Shown: positions 51,721-64,000 of the stretch, one piece after another | Layout of the letters: each line of letters starts with the position of its first letter | Position numbering within the stretch: the first letter of the stretch is position 1 | From: Sitta carolinensis | Taxonomy: Eukaryota > Chordata > Aves > Passeriformes > Sittidae | DNA: 64,000 nucleotides | Reading direction: 5' to 3' | Assembly (NCBI GenBank): GCA_032173965.1 | Contig: CM063283.1 | Location: 110,121,108-110,185,107 of the forward strand | The notes under the pieces: model-generated | Databases searched by the model: none | What the model saw: the letters and a program-made list of their open reading frames with translations, nothing else | Told to the model about the DNA's origin: nothing | Translations under genes and position numbers: made by a program

Positions 51721-53109
51721 CGATGTGCCGGCGCTGCTCTGAGAAACTTCTGCGCGCGGCGGGTGACACGAGTCAATTAAAAACCAGAATTATTGAAAGG
51801 CTTATTATCGAGCGATTAGCAATTAGCAGCCCCCCCCCCGTGCCAGAAAAAGGCTCCCGCAAGAAAAACTCGCCTGTGCTAATTAATGCTTTACGTTTTA
51901 ATAGTGAGGAATCGCCGCGAGAAGAGAGGAGCAGTGTATAAAAACAGCCCAAAAGCAATGCTGAAAACCTCACCTGCCCCCAAACCCGTACGGAACACAG
52001 GCCAACACCTCCGAGCGCCTGCCTGAGATGCCACCGAGCCACGCTGCATCCTCGTTTTCCTGCCCTGAAGAAACACGTGTGGCCGCGAGCATCACACGGG
52101 TGCAGCGAACGCCGTCCAAGGCACAGCCGGAACAAGGGCCAGGCTGCCTGCCACTGACAAGCCCTGCCAATCCCAATTTATGGGCAGGAAACGTATGCCA
52201 GGACAAACCAGCCGGGATGACTCAAGTCGCCTCTCCCCCACCCTCCTGTTCCACAGAACAACAGCCCTCTTTAGCAGCGGGGAGTAGGATCTCTTAGAGC
52301 AATGACTCAAAGTTGCTCTCAGGGTAGGGGAAAAACCCCCACAGAACAGAAAACACCCAATTCCCTCCCCACCCCCTCCTCTTTTTCACATTGTATTAAT
52401 TAAACACACAAAAACTGTCTTGAAGTAACGCATACTGAAAAGGGAAATCTAGTTGGACCACAAGATAAGTTTACTGAGGTCAAACCCAAGGGAAAACTAA
52501 TCTAACCACATTTTCAAATTTTTTTGACTATTCCATAGACCAATAAAACCATAAAATGACAAAAACATCCTATCCTAGAATAGCATGAGGGTAACAAAAA
52601 ATGTTATGTTTAATTAAAGGCAGATGACTTAATAAAAATTTCACACTGTGTACATACAAAATTCAGTATCGTTTTTTATCTACTGTAATTTTTTTAAAGA
52701 AAATGATCACGTTTTAAGCTTTTGGGGGTACTTTTTATCTCTGATTTAAAGTTATTTGATTAGAATAAAGAGATCAGAACACTTTATAAATCTTGTCAAT
52801 GAACATTACACCAGTAAGTGACTTTAAATAACGGAGAGATTAGTTTATGGAGAATAACATGTTCCATCTTCTTAGCAAGCAGTGAATTAATCTCTCTTAA
52901 AATAGCCATGGGGTTTCTATTAACATAAAAAATGGGAGATGCACTGTCCACCTTCATTGGAACTTTAATGATGGATTGTAGACTTGAATATGAGACCTAA
53001 GATAACAGGTGGAGCTGCAGAAATTAGGAACTGAAAAGCAAACCAGCTAACACCTCCCTGAGGACTTTATAAATGCAACTGTATCCACTTCTTGAAAACA
53101 GTTCCAGCT
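51721..53109. other. non-coding flank, partly conserved-element-like
   Basis: No gene is recognised. Positions 52,380-52,880 are AT-rich single-copy DNA with TTAATTAA-type homeodomain cores and very few open codons, the texture of a distal enhancer. A C-run of 9 lies at about 51,830-51,838. Regulatory function is inferred only. Confidence 0.4.
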
Positions 53110-53290
53110 TCCTCACAGCTCCTGCAATTGAAAGGTTGTTCCAGAAGTTGCTTCTGATGGTTTGGACCTTCTCTTTTTTTCAAAATTTCCATCTTAAACT
53201 TATTCAGGGCCAGCTGCTGGCACAACATGAAGTGATCTGCATTGTCCTCTCTTTGCTAGAACAGTGCTTTTCCTTTTCCTGTGCTACACC
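53110..53290 (-). mobile_element. old CR1/L3-like LINE fragment (antisense)
   Basis: The plus strand contains GAAAGGTTGTTCCAGAAGTT, then TTTCCATCTTAAACTTATTC, GGGCCAG and GCATTGTCCTCTCTTTGC in the order seen in the complement of old amniote CR1/L3 3' regions. Divergence is high and both ends are uncertain. Confidence 0.45.
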
Positions 53291-55112
53291 ACAAATGCCC
53301 CCATTCTTCCATTCTGCAGCTCGCTGGTAGGCAGCACTCATATCTGCCTTCGACTCTGATGAGATATTTTATGCTAACAATTTTATCACGCTCCATCTCT
53401 GAGTTCTTCCCAAGGCATTTATTACAAGGTTCTTCATGAAAATAATTTAGATTGAAACAATCAGTTCTTTTTGAATGGAAACCGTGACTCAGATGAGCCA
53501 AACACAGAATATTCCACCAAAGCATTCTATGTATAGCATTTGTGTGAATTCGTGTGGCTGAAGCCAGCCAAATAACATAAGTACTCCATAATGGAAAAGC
53601 TGATTAACCATTATAAATACTTCAGAAGTACATTTTAAGGTAAATCCTCATAATATCCCTGTGAAATGCTAGTCTTTAGTCTCCTTCAGAAAATGAGAGG
53701 CCAGGAATACTTAAAATGTCTTGACCAACATCACAGAAGTTTCCATCAGGAAGTGAGTTGCACCTAAGGAGCCCTTGGCTCCTTGTCCCATGCCACATCT
53801 CCTGGAGCACACTGTGCATCTCATCCCAACCTAGTGCTGAGCTGGATTATCTACAGTTACCTCCTATGTGGCAAAAACAGAACATTGAAAAATTACAGCA
53901 GCTGGTCTCTAAGGGGGTAACAAGTGCTTTCATCGTTGTCCTCATTGTTGAGAAATAACTCTTTTTGGTAAAGTCAGTATAGTTGGTGGTGGTGGTGGCA
54001 TTTTGGGGTGGTTTTTTTGATGGTCAGATGTGAGAGCCCTTTTCTCCCACAAGTCTCTCCCCTGATAAGGGGAGGCTTTTTTTGCATGAGTTCTTTGTTA
54101 GGAAGGAAGCAGACTGGACTCTTGGTTGTTCTCGTTCTACTGGTTGTTTAAAATTTTCTTATCAGTAAGTTCAGCACACCAGGCTTTACACCAGCCAAGT
54201 GTGCAGGAGAACAGACACCAAAAAAGCCCCGAACACATGGGATCAAGGTTCTTTTAAAGATAATTTACCCGATCATCACTAAGAACATACATTATTTTTA
54301 ATTTTCTACCAATACCTAACTAAACTTCTATTCACGTGGCTCTAGACTGTGGCAGATTCCAGCCAATCGTCCCGTGTCCCAAACAATGCAGAACATGGAG
54401 CAGATGAAGAAGGAGAAGGAAACCGAAAAACAACAAGGATCCTCCATCTTGTCTCATCTACTTGCCATACTAACAAACCCAAAAATCTCAATTTCTCACC
54501 CTGTGATAAGTGACATACTATGTTACTATCTAATCTACACTCTCGAGACTTCTGTTTCATCCCAAAGCCTGGAAAGCCTTTTCCATGGACAAAGGTTAAA
54601 AATAGTGTTTTTCAGAGGGTTGGGTTCAGATCCTTCAAAACATGCAGAGAAATATTCTCTGCATTTTAGATTCCAACACTCGGAGGCTGAAATTTTTGTC
54701 CTAATGCAGAATGAGAATGCAGAAAGGTGCATCACTGAATTGCTGGCAGTGATGGTTTAATTTCAGCAGCTTGGCCATTCACACGTGACTGAAGTTCATC
54801 TGGATTGCCTCTGTTGTGTTCTCTGGATGCTTTAACACAGAAATCCAACTAGAGCAGAAAGTCAGAGAATGAGGAATATGAGAGGGAAAGCACTGTTTCC
54901 TTCACCCTAATCTGTGCACCCTCACAGACAAAATCTCCCACCTATTCTCCCTCTGCTGACCATTTCCTCAGGAGACCTGTTTCTCTTTACTGTTTGAGGA
55001 GTGATTGTTTTCCAGCTGTAGTCAGCAACTGTCCTCTCCCAAATGTTTTCTGGCTTTCTCACCTTTGTGTCTTTCTCCAAACATGATGGATAAATTGCCT
55101 GATTGCTTTGGA
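53291..55112. other. single-copy non-coding stretch
   Basis: No gene is recognised. A GGT run of five units lies at 53,985-53,998. The 128-codon plus frame at 54,374-54,760 has no family features. Confidence 0.5.
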
Positions 55113-55152
55113 GACACTGGTCACTGGTACTGGACACTGGTCACTGGTACTG
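55113..55152. repeat. perfect tandem duplication of a 20-bp unit
   Basis: GACACTGGTCACTGGTACTG occurs twice in direct succession, itself built from CTGG/CACTGG sub-repeats. It is a small local duplication. Confidence 0.95.
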
Positions 55153-56891
55153 GACACGGGGGCCATCCAGCTGACAACACAGGCAAGAGGGATTGATCCT
55201 GTCAAGATTTCAGCACTCCCCAGCGCTGCCAAAGGCCACCACCCACCACACCTTAGGGACTCCTGTTCCCCAGGGGAGTTAGACAGCCCAAGCTAGACAG
55301 CTCCCATCTTGCATAAGGCCACAAGGCAGGAGAGGGAGAGGAAAAGGCAACACAGGGACCACATGTGCAAGACTACTTGTCACTCTAGGTCAGGTTTATC
55401 TATAACACTACTTCATGACCAGGATTGAAGATGTGGAAGTCATCTCAGGACGAGGGAAAAAGCAGCCTCCCGTGTTTCCCTGAGGAAGGGAGTGAGCTCC
55501 CCAGTAAGCTGCCACCACCCTCAATGCCAATGGCACTGAAGGCTCTCCTCTGCCGGAGGGGAAGGGCCCAGCCCATGGGGAAGCTCCCAGGGACGGGTGA
55601 ACCAGGCAAAGTCACAGACCATGGACACACGTGAATGCACGTATCATTTCCTTACAGCACCATGCAGAAGCAGAGGATGTTAGGGAGAGGAAGAAGAAAT
55701 TAATTTTCTCCCCTACAGATCCCCTTCACTGTCGGTATTATTGAAAAAGTAAAGCTTGTATGCACAGACGTAAAGAAACATGCACCATTTAACTAGAAAG
55801 TGAGCAAGTCCATGTTTGTTTATTTTTCCTTTGGGTAAACAAGTGATCTAGCCTCTGAGAACCTTTTTATTAAAAAAAGCCAAAGAAAACACACAAACAA
55901 AGAAACGAACGAAAAATCCCAGCCTAAAATTCAATCCTCTTTGATATTTACCCTGAAGTTATCCCCTATTTGTCTCTTTTAGTGAAAGTGGAAGGGCTGT
56001 ACTAGCACACTTGGCTGAAAATGCACTTTTCCCCACCAGCTTATGCAAGTTTTGGTACCTGCTGTGACTGATTCACAGCATCAGTGTGCAGGAAGTCCCT
56101 GCGTGCTCGGTGTTATATACATAACACACGTCAGCTTCCAGAGGCACTGAGCTGCTCCTAATTTCCACTGGGATTGTTGGACTGCATCACCTCTACATAC
56201 CAGCTCTCGGTAAACATCTCTTTTTCATGTATAAAACATCTCCTTTGAATGCTCGCAGTGTCTGATCACAGAACCTGAGCTGTGCTCAGCACTCAGCTCT
56301 CGGGGAAGGCGGCTCCTCAGACACAAGGATGGGCAGAACTGTAACATTTGTGTTTCCAGCGGTGGGTGAAGACAGGAGCTTTCCACCACCCGTCCACTGC
56401 GGAATCTGGCACAAGCTTGTAGGAAACACGACACACTGCTACACGTTTGTGTACTGAAAGCACTGCAGCTTTTATCTCTTCTTGGGGAAAAGCTTGTTAA
56501 GGATGCAAAATTACGACTAATTAAAGAACAAGTAATATTAAACCAATTCTGGTGTTCCACCTCAACAAAAACAAACCCTATATATGGTTTTCTAAAAGAA
56601 TTAATTTTTTTCAAAGACAGACTCACAAATACAAGAACCTGACCAATTTTAGCATGGCTTGCTGCAGCTCTGCTGAACTGCTAAAAGCAAGCACAACTCA
56701 AGACCAATGCAGTGCTGTTGTCTGCTAAAGTAACAAGAAAACCAGAGTACTGCTGCTGCCTCTGTGGCACTTGTGAAAAGGAAGTCTTGTTAGACTCGTA
56801 TCAACATAAGTAAAGCAGCAGCTTGAAGAAGGATTTCATTTGCTCCATTTCTAAATCAACTTTTTCAGACCATGGTGACATAAATATACAG

Positions 56892-56940
56892 TGGGTGAGG
56901 GTGGGGGAGGTTTGGGTGGGAGAAGGGGAGGATGGAGGAG
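56892..56940 (+). other. G-rich tract, potential G-quadruplex
   Basis: The plus strand has repeated GGG to GGGGG runs separated by TGA, T, TTT, T and AGAA. Several four-run combinations satisfy a G4 pattern. It is also almost purely purine plus T. Confidence 0.6.
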
Positions 56941-56990
56941 GACAGGGTTTTATGCCAAGAGCTGAATCATAACCATGTGAGTAATTTTGC

Positions 56991-57013
56991 TTTTTTTTTT
57001 TTTTTTTTTTTTT
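56991..57013. repeat. T23 homopolymer
   Basis: A run of 23 T on the plus strand, preceded by TTTTGC and followed by CGTAAG. No transposon body is visible on either side. Confidence 0.9.
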
Positions 57014-60000
57014 CGTAAGAGTATGAATCAAATTAAATTTGTTTTGCTGTGGGTGAAGGAAGAGAGAGAATATAATAGCATGAATCAGAGCTATCATCAA
57101 ATATGTGGCACAGACTAAAAATTAATTACAATTACTGCCTTCTTGTAAAAAGTTTCTGCTGTAAGATGCAGCAGTTTTGTTAATCGATATAATCCACTTA
57201 AAAAATTCACAGAAATTAAAACCTTTCAATTACTTTCCTCTTAATTTTTTTTCCTATTATAACAAGGAAAAGATTAGCATCTTTGAACAAAATCTTTCTT
57301 CACCTGTTAGATGCTCTTTTGTTCCAGTGGTAAAAAGACCGCTGCTAATAATGAAAATTATATATTAGACCACATGTAGTCTCTTCAGTCAGGACTAGTT
57401 CAAGGATGCAAGTCCAGGGAATACATGATTTACCACTTTAGTACAGATGCTTTATTAGGCATTCTAATGAAGACAACATATTTAGTGAATAAGGCGAACA
57501 GAAAAACACTCAATATCCCTTTGTCTTTTCCTGTAAGAGTGAGATAAGGTCATGGAAAAGCAAGTGTTGAACACTGGGTTTTTTACACTTTGGAATAGCC
57601 ATTTAACTGTGAGATACTGGGAAAAGCATAAGGGGCTTAGACCATAAAACCTCTCATAAAGAGGCCAACATAAATACTTGGGAACAAACCCATGCATTAT
57701 TAATCACTAGTCAGATAGATAACTAAGGATATACGTATTTTTGTACTGGTACGGAACCACTGATTTTGATAACTTAGAAGTTAGTGAGTCTTTGTTTCCA
57801 AGCTTCCAGTATGGAGAAAATGTTATTTAATTCCCTGTCTCAAAAACACAATAAAGCTACAGCAAGGCATCATTTGGCATCAATTCCTCCCCCTAAACAA
57901 CTCCAGATCTTTCCCACAGTAATTCTCTTGCACGTGCCCAGTAAAACTCTCTGTATAAAGGACAGGTATACAGCGTGTTGAATCCAGCTGAACCCCGAGC
58001 CTTAAGGACGTGATTCCCAGACAGACAGAAAACTTCCCCCCCTGCAGTTGCTGTGACTTTCCAGTGGTGTGTGGGGGAAGGAAGAAAATGGAAGGCAATT
58101 CCCTCAGCCATTCTGGAAGACCCCCTCTGACCATCTTAAACACGAAGTTGCTGGCCCAACAACCTCCCTGCTACCTCATGGAAGCTTTTTTTATCTTCCT
58201 CCTTTCTTATCAGCATCGCTCAAGGTTCACCCAAGCCTCTGCCAGGTAGGACAAAAGCCCAACAGCTTTGCAGTGCTTGGTGAGAGGCAGATTCAATACA
58301 TCCCATGTGGATTATCCCAGCCTTAGAGCATCTCACCTCACACGCAGGACATGTGAGGGGGAACAAAATAACTCAGAGGATGTCTTTGAAATAACCACTC
58401 AGAACTGAAGGATTACTAGACAACAGCACCCACTGGATCACTCTCTAAAACACAGCAATTGAAACTCTCCAACAAACCTTGAAAATCCCTCGAAACACAG
58501 CAATATAATATCTCCTGCAAAGAGATCAGTGTCACTGTGGCAACCAGCATTTTGAGATAGTCTGATGGTATAATAAGAATATACAAACTTTTTTTCTTTA
58601 TAGTCACACCTCAAAGAAGGCCAATTCCCCCTCACTTTCCTCAAGACAGAAATCACTGATTTTCCCTAATTTTACTTCCAATGAAGAATAAACTCCAAGT
58701 AGAAATAAAATGCAAGTTGCCAGAAGTTAACCAGAGAAGATGCTTAATATCTCTTCCTGAAGGATAAACCAGCATTTTTACCATAGCTGTGGTCATCTTT
58801 ATTTATTACACAACAGATTACCACAGGCCATGAGTTGTTGGGCTTTTTTTATTTCTGGTTAAATTATTTCTCAACTACTGTGTAGAAACCGAACTTCTCA
58901 AATGTCCATCCTTTTTTTTTTTTTTTGGCATACAATGGCAGAGCTTAGTAGGGACTTTTAACTGTCCTACAGATGATGTACATCATTTGGTAAAGTTAAT
59001 GCCCAGATTTCCAAATATTTCCCAAATAGCTGCCATTTCTTGCAGGTTTTAAAAATGTACAGAAAGGAAAAGAACAATTTTCTTTGGAAAAAAACCGCTG
59101 TGTACCAATATTGATGAGAGCAGTGACATTCTCAGCCACTAAGCAGAAAAGCTCTTACACCTCAGTCCCATGTATTAATCATGTTTTAAATATTATTATA
59201 TGCAATATAATTTTGTTTATTTTAGCTATGAGGTTTTTAAGTAGCTGCTAGAACATATCTTTTCTACCAGCTCTTCTCAACTGCCTCAGTGACAAATTTA
59301 AAAGACAGCCTTCTATCTAGGCACTTGGCTATAAAACCATATTAAGGGTAATTTTTATCCAAATACAGAAAATAATATACACGTAGCAAAATCATTAGGG
59401 ATTTATCTGAACACCACAGATTTTTGTAGAAAACCTCCTGTAAACGCAATAGCTTTAAATTAGTACACATAGTACCACTATTTATTTACTTTAATAGCTT
59501 AAGAAATATTTCTGAAAGTAGCTTTTGAAAACTGAAATTCTGTTTTGCTTTCAAAAAAGTCACACATCTTTCACATTTTCAGAATTGTTAGAACAGTTCA
59601 AGAAAAGATGATGGGAAATTCCATTTGAAAATGCCAACACTTGCAAATACAATTTGAAGCATGGGATGGGAACATGATCAAGAACAAAGAACAAATACTT
59701 CTCCACAATTACACAATTTGTTTCTCCAATTCTATGAAGAAAAGCTATAGGAAGGGGAGTGTGTGGGGATGTGAGGAAATGGCAGTTGTAGTCAGGAACA
59801 TAACACACCACTCCTAATAAAATATAGAACTTTTTTCTTCCAAACCTCATAGGCACAAGGTGGCCATGGGTACAAACTATTGCTTGCCCTCCAGTGTATT
59901 TTTTATTCCTGCCCTGTTAAATTTAAAAGGCGGTCCAGGATTATGAGTTTTGGTGACTTCATAATGGATGCACATGTGAGCTTTTAAATTACCCTGTGAG

Positions 60001-60265
60001 TCCTGAAACCCATTATTTGAAATTTGTTTCAAGGCATGCTCCAGGAGAGAGAAGTCTTTAACACAGACAATTCTGATCTGGCACCTTTTACAGAGCTAAC
60101 AGGAGGCATTTGATTTGCATGGATTAGTGAAGCCAGTGAGAGCTGATTCATGTGCCTACAACGGCTTCTGCACCCCAGAACTGCATCCAGAGGAGAGTCA
60201 CAATGCTAATAAACGCAAAATTAATTTCACACCTCCTAAATTACAAGGCAAGTCTTATCAGTGCT

Positions 60266-60365
60266 AGACTGTGAGCTTCTAGGGGCAGAGACAGCCTTGT
60301 CTGTCTCCCTCGCAGAGCATTAATCATGCTCTGGGTGCTCACGGCTAATAAGACACACGTAAATC
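60266..60365 (+). mobile_element. probable ancient LINE/SINE 3' tail (L2, MIR or CR1 type)
   Basis: AGACTGTGAGCTTCTAGGGG, then CAGAGACAGCCTTGTCTG and later GCTCTGGGTGCTC match the order and spirit of the tail shared by old amniote LINE/SINE elements (a GACTGTAAGCTC... GGCAGGGACTGTCT type consensus, quoted from memory). The 200 bases before it (60,080-60,260) contain TGATTTGCATGGATTA and other AT-rich cores, so it could be part of an exapted enhancer. Confidence 0.4.
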
Positions 60366-60983
60366 TATTCTGATGTGGGTTTTTGCCACTTCAGACTCGA
60401 GCAGAGTCACACACACGCAGACATAATCTTACCTCTCCACCTAACGATACACTAATGCACCTAATTGAAAAAACAAGTCTTGATAGGAACAGAAAGGCTT
60501 TGTTTTTGTTTATGCCACCCAGACAGAGTCTGTGGCTATACAATGCAAATAGTTGGCAAAACCTAAACCGCAAGTATGCAGCAGCACTGTGAGTAATAAA
60601 GATAATGTTTGTATTTTGTTTATGAAGAGTCCTAACCAAGCACTAAAGCAAGCGTACCGAAACCAAACAACACTCAGATCTTTAGAAAGACTTCAGAGGA
60701 TCCAAATCATATAATTTAATCACTTTGTTCTTTAACAATCTAAACATCACTTAAAATTTACAAGCAGTAATTCTGTGTAAGTTCTCTGAGCTAAAAAATG
60801 GGATGTAGCCAGTTGCCTTTTTCTACCCCAACTATTAAAGTTCAAACAAATCAGGCTCTATTACTGAGGGAAAAATAAAAAACACCTTACAAAATTCCCT
60901 TGCCCCTAAGGTTGAGAAATGCTGTATTGCTCAGCCAGCATGGAATTCCTCCATCTCTGGAGTCATGTGAAAGTCTCTTGTAG

Positions 60984-61110
60984 TTACTTCACTGTGCTGA
61001 ATAATCTGCATACAACTTTGACAACACACCTGTACTTCTGCGTGGAGTGCATGGATAAGAAATTAATTCTATACTTCTCAAAAATTAAAAAAGAAAGAAG
61101 AGATGCTGAG
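60984..61110 (+). CDS. candidate plus-strand coding exon, 127 nt
   Basis: The acceptor GTCTCTTGTAG precedes, and the donor GATGCTGAG then GTAAGT at 61,111 is close to perfect. One frame is open throughout, gives 42 residues containing LYFCVECMDKKLILYFSKIK and ends KKERRDAE in phase 0. The same frame is open upstream of the acceptor as well, so openness alone is weak evidence. No partner exon was found. Family unknown; a spliced non-coding RNA or chance is equally likely. Confidence 0.2.
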
Positions 61111-63872
61111 GTAAGTCTTCTTAGTAAGAGACAAAAGACAGATGGAAAGCTGAGAACCCAACTGGTTCCTCCCCACAGGGTGCACCAGAAGCAGCCTGGA
61201 CAGCTGTGCATGACTGTCCCTGAAAGATGTTCAGCAAAACTTCCAACACATACCTTAAAAAGCAGGGTCTGGTCTGTAATGAACCCCTGTGTGTGACACA
61301 AGCAATCAAAGGAGCCAGCACAAGCAACCCTGCAAGGAGCTGCCCAACAAAACGTGGGGAGCCTGACTTGGAGAACTCCCAGTAAGACTTCATCCAGAGC
61401 TCAGATGTAGAACGAAGCAACAGTCAGCTCCTCCTGCACAGAGCTGAGACACTTTGCTTCCTAACCCACGGTTCTGAGCTTCCACAGGCAGCCCAGACCC
61501 CTCTGCAGATGCTGCCAAGCAAGATTCAAACCCAGGGCTGCCAGGTGACCCAGACCTGGTCAGCAATCAGGTGCTTCAGCAGGGACAATGCTGACCTCCT
61601 GTTAACCTGCCTGACTGTCCAGGTCTGGGTACATCACCCCACTTTGTACCTTGGCTGCTGTGACGTGACTGTGGCCAAGTCTGCTTGGGCAGAACCTTTC
61701 CTCTAGCAAAAAATAACCACAAATCTCAAAGAACTACTCCTCAGACACGTGGAAAGAATCAACAGGAACAATCTCTTCCAAACAAAAAGCAGTGCAGCAA
61801 TACTAAATCTTCTTCTCTAAGCCAGCAATCTTGTCCTAAGGACAATCTTCTTGCAATCTGGCTAGGTAGGACTTGGAGAAAGAGCAGAGATTGCCTTATC
61901 CTCATGTTATCCTCTCTGAAATCACCACTGTATGAGAGAGGCTGTGCTGGCTGGGTCTTTGCTTACAGGGTTTCTCAGGGAGAGCCTTGGCAAATATGGC
62001 ACTGGGAGATAACATCCCTTGTCTGATTATCACCCCCACACACTCAGGGACAATTGTGAAACACTCCTGTGCAAATCCTATCGACCTGTAGCTGGAAAGG
62101 AAGGACTAGCATGGGATGTGTATGTGTGTGTGTGGACGAGGGATCATGAACAGCAGAGCAGCAGCTAAATGGGAAAAAAACCCCCCAAAAATACAAAAAT
62201 ACAAAACCAACAAAAACAAACCCACCCAAAAAAAGGAAAGCTCCAAGAGTAACAGGTTCACAAGGATGATTTCCCTTCTTCTATACCCCTAATGTTCCTC
62301 TCTCTTATTCACCCACCTGCTTTGTAAAGGGAGCAGCATCACAGCCATTAATGCAATTAAATGAGCAGACTGGGAACTCTGCACAATCTTTTCAGCATTT
62401 GTCTGGCTAACACTCCCAAAAGTGGCACCTTGGTAACTCCTTATCAAAGCTTAAAGCTTCCAGTTTGCTCAACAGCCTAAAGATCCCATTCACAGATCTC
62501 TGCTGGGAAAACACATGTGAGCAGCTACTACAACCCTCCAAGAGCAGACAAAAAAGTGATCAGCACATCTGCTTTCCTTCACATCACAGACATCATCGGC
62601 TCTGTTATTCAAAGTCCCTTGCCTCCAACACCCCAATTGCTCTGTTCCACAAGGAGAATCCTTCAGTTAAGCCCTTCCCAAAGCCAAAGTGTCCCTGCAC
62701 ATGGAATACCAGCATTCCCAGGGCATTCCGGCTACACATGCAGAATCTGCACCTAAGGGAAGGTGGCACATTTGGGTATTCCTGGAGCTCTGCTTGCACC
62801 TTCCTGCCCCATAGCAGTCCTCCCGAGACACAGATGCAGCCAAGTTTGGCAGGATTATTACACCCCACGCCCAGGAATCCTTTGATTTCCTGCAGGCTCT
62901 GAGTGTCCTGCACTTAAGTCCAGGACAGCTAACCACTTAGACGCCTCCACAATTAAATGTTCTGGGAACAGGTTAGATTAAAAATACACTGTAAAAAACA
63001 TCTTAAAATATGTCTGCTCAGTCAAGTCTGAAAGGCAAATGGTGCAGGTACATAAAAGTATTCCTTTTCACAGGGTAGCGTAAAAATTTGATAAAAAACC
63101 TGATTTATTGCTGTTTGGCAACATTGTGTCTAGAAATATTCAACCTCTCCTACACTGGGTAGACTGCACAATATCATTCTCAGGGAAGTACTACTTCACT
63201 TTTAGGTATCTTGTTCAAAGTATGAATGGTTAGGCTATTTTCTCATCTTAATAAATGATGTAAAACCTCTGGACATATGGTAGCATTTGTATGCTTTTAG
63301 GCAAGCAGCGATAACTTTCAAATGTTACTTCCCCTCCTCCTCCTCCACTACATGAAACAAATATACTGGAACCCATTTAAATCTTAGTGACAAACATATT
63401 TAAGGGAGACTAATTTCAGTTAAAGTTTCCAAATGTCAGATGTACACGTTAAATAATTACACGAAAAAAATGAAGAGCAGATGAATTCTCATTCTCATCA
63501 TTGGTTGAAAAAGTGCCTGAGTATTTCCAATAAGGATTGCACAACTTTATGAGACAATGCTTGTGCCTAAATTAGCAAGGAATAAACAAGTGTCAGCTCA
63601 TACTTAGAGGGACATCTGACAAGTATCATTCATGCTAACTCAACACTACCAGATTAGAGGATTGCTGCTGTCTTGCTCAGTGTTTTAAGTATCAATCCAC
63701 AACTGCTTCACTTTTTCTGTTTTAACATCCATAGCAGAGCTCATTCAGTTTCTCAATAATGGTTACAAACTGTGGACTAAGGCTTGGATTTCTCAGAATC
63801 GGAAGGCCACAAAACTCATAAATGAAGGTATAGCATCACACATGTCAAGGCACTTAATTAGGAGGAGAAGTC
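61111..63872. other. single-copy non-coding stretch, A+C-rich on plus
   Basis: No gene is recognised. An A/C low-complexity tract lies at 62,172-62,236. The 145-codon plus frame at 62,465-62,902 and the overlapping minus frames show no family features. The 61.7-62.9 kb part is noticeably A+C-rich on plus, which may mean minus-strand transcription from beyond the window. Confidence 0.45.
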
Positions 63873-64000
63873 ATCTCCAGGAAGGACATGGACCTGTTGC
63901 AGCAAGCCCAAAGGAGGCCACGAAGATGATTATGAGGATGAATCACCTCTCCTATGAGGAAAAGTGGAGAGAGTTGGGATTGTTCAGCCTGGAAAAGAGA
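63873..64000 (+). mobile_element. CR1 LINE, 5'-truncated, running off the window
   Basis: The sequence follows the avian CR1 reverse-transcriptase 3' end and 3' UTR closely: AAGGACATGGACCTGTTG, GGCCACGAAGATGATTATGA, CACCTCTCCTATGAGGAAAA, GAGAGAGTTGGGATTGTTCA and CTGGAAAAGAGA. It is in sense orientation on plus. The left end is an abrupt start near 63,873, as usual for 5'-truncated CR1. The right end is cut by the window edge. It looks less diverged than the other CR1 pieces here. Confidence 0.9.

Larger units (their letters stand above)
55153..60265. other. non-coding stretch with low-complexity tracts
   Basis: No gene is recognised. It contains the G-rich tract and T23 run listed separately, and a T run near 58,912-58,926. 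AT-rich single-copy blocks at 57,100-57,360 and 59,160-59,540 could be conserved non-coding DNA. Confidence 0.5.

Noticed and set aside
1..64000. CRISPR arrays, operons, tRNA or rRNA genes, telomeric or centromeric arrays
   Set aside because: I looked for spaced direct repeats, tRNA B-box sequences and satellite monomers and saw none; the genome type is vertebrate.

Overview
The window is vertebrate nuclear DNA, most likely from a bird and probably a songbird. Three points support this. CR1-type LINE fragments lie at the right edge and inside the window. There is a solitary avian-style ERV LTR near 13 kb. A single strong CpG island near 51 kb sits in otherwise AT-rich, ORF-poor DNA. Nothing looks bacterial: there are no operons, ribosome-binding sites or dense coding, and nearly all open frames are short and read as chance.

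Layout. From 1 to 12.6 kb the DNA is single-copy, with two short GC-rich patches (2.85-3.0 and 4.06-4.4 kb) and AT-rich blocks that look like non-coding regulatory DNA; the longest open frame of the window (280 codons, 11.0-11.9 kb) is here but matches nothing I know. From 12.6 to 14.0 kb lies an LTR whose U3 part has grown an internal 11-copy minisatellite. From 14 to 26 kb I see no gene, only a perfect 48-bp tandem duplication and simple repeats. From about 26 to 51.2 kb there is evidence for one minus-strand transcription unit: a CpG-island promoter with a TATA box and CCAAT boxes at 51.24-51.31 kb, a non-coding first exon ending in a good splice donor at 51,060, several possible internal exons, a terminal exon starting at 30,960, and two well-formed polyadenylation signals at about 29.38 and 26.01 kb. 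Sampled lines inside this unit are A+C-rich on the plus strand, which fits minus-strand transcription. From 51.7 to 64 kb there is non-coding DNA with an old CR1 piece, simple repeats, one candidate plus-strand exon, an ancient repeat tail and a young-looking CR1 that runs off the end.

How the parts work together. If the minus-strand unit is real, its pre-mRNA is about 25 kb with a 5' leader made only in the CpG island and a choice of a short (about 1.6 kb) or long (about 5 kb) terminal exon. Three of the possible exons (40.3, 34.1 and 30.96 kb) are each open in only one frame, and those frames join in phase to give a 52-residue C-terminus ending in SFWINAVDQSTQNL. I do not recognise the protein, and a long non-coding RNA remains possible. 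No complete protein-coding gene can be named from this window.
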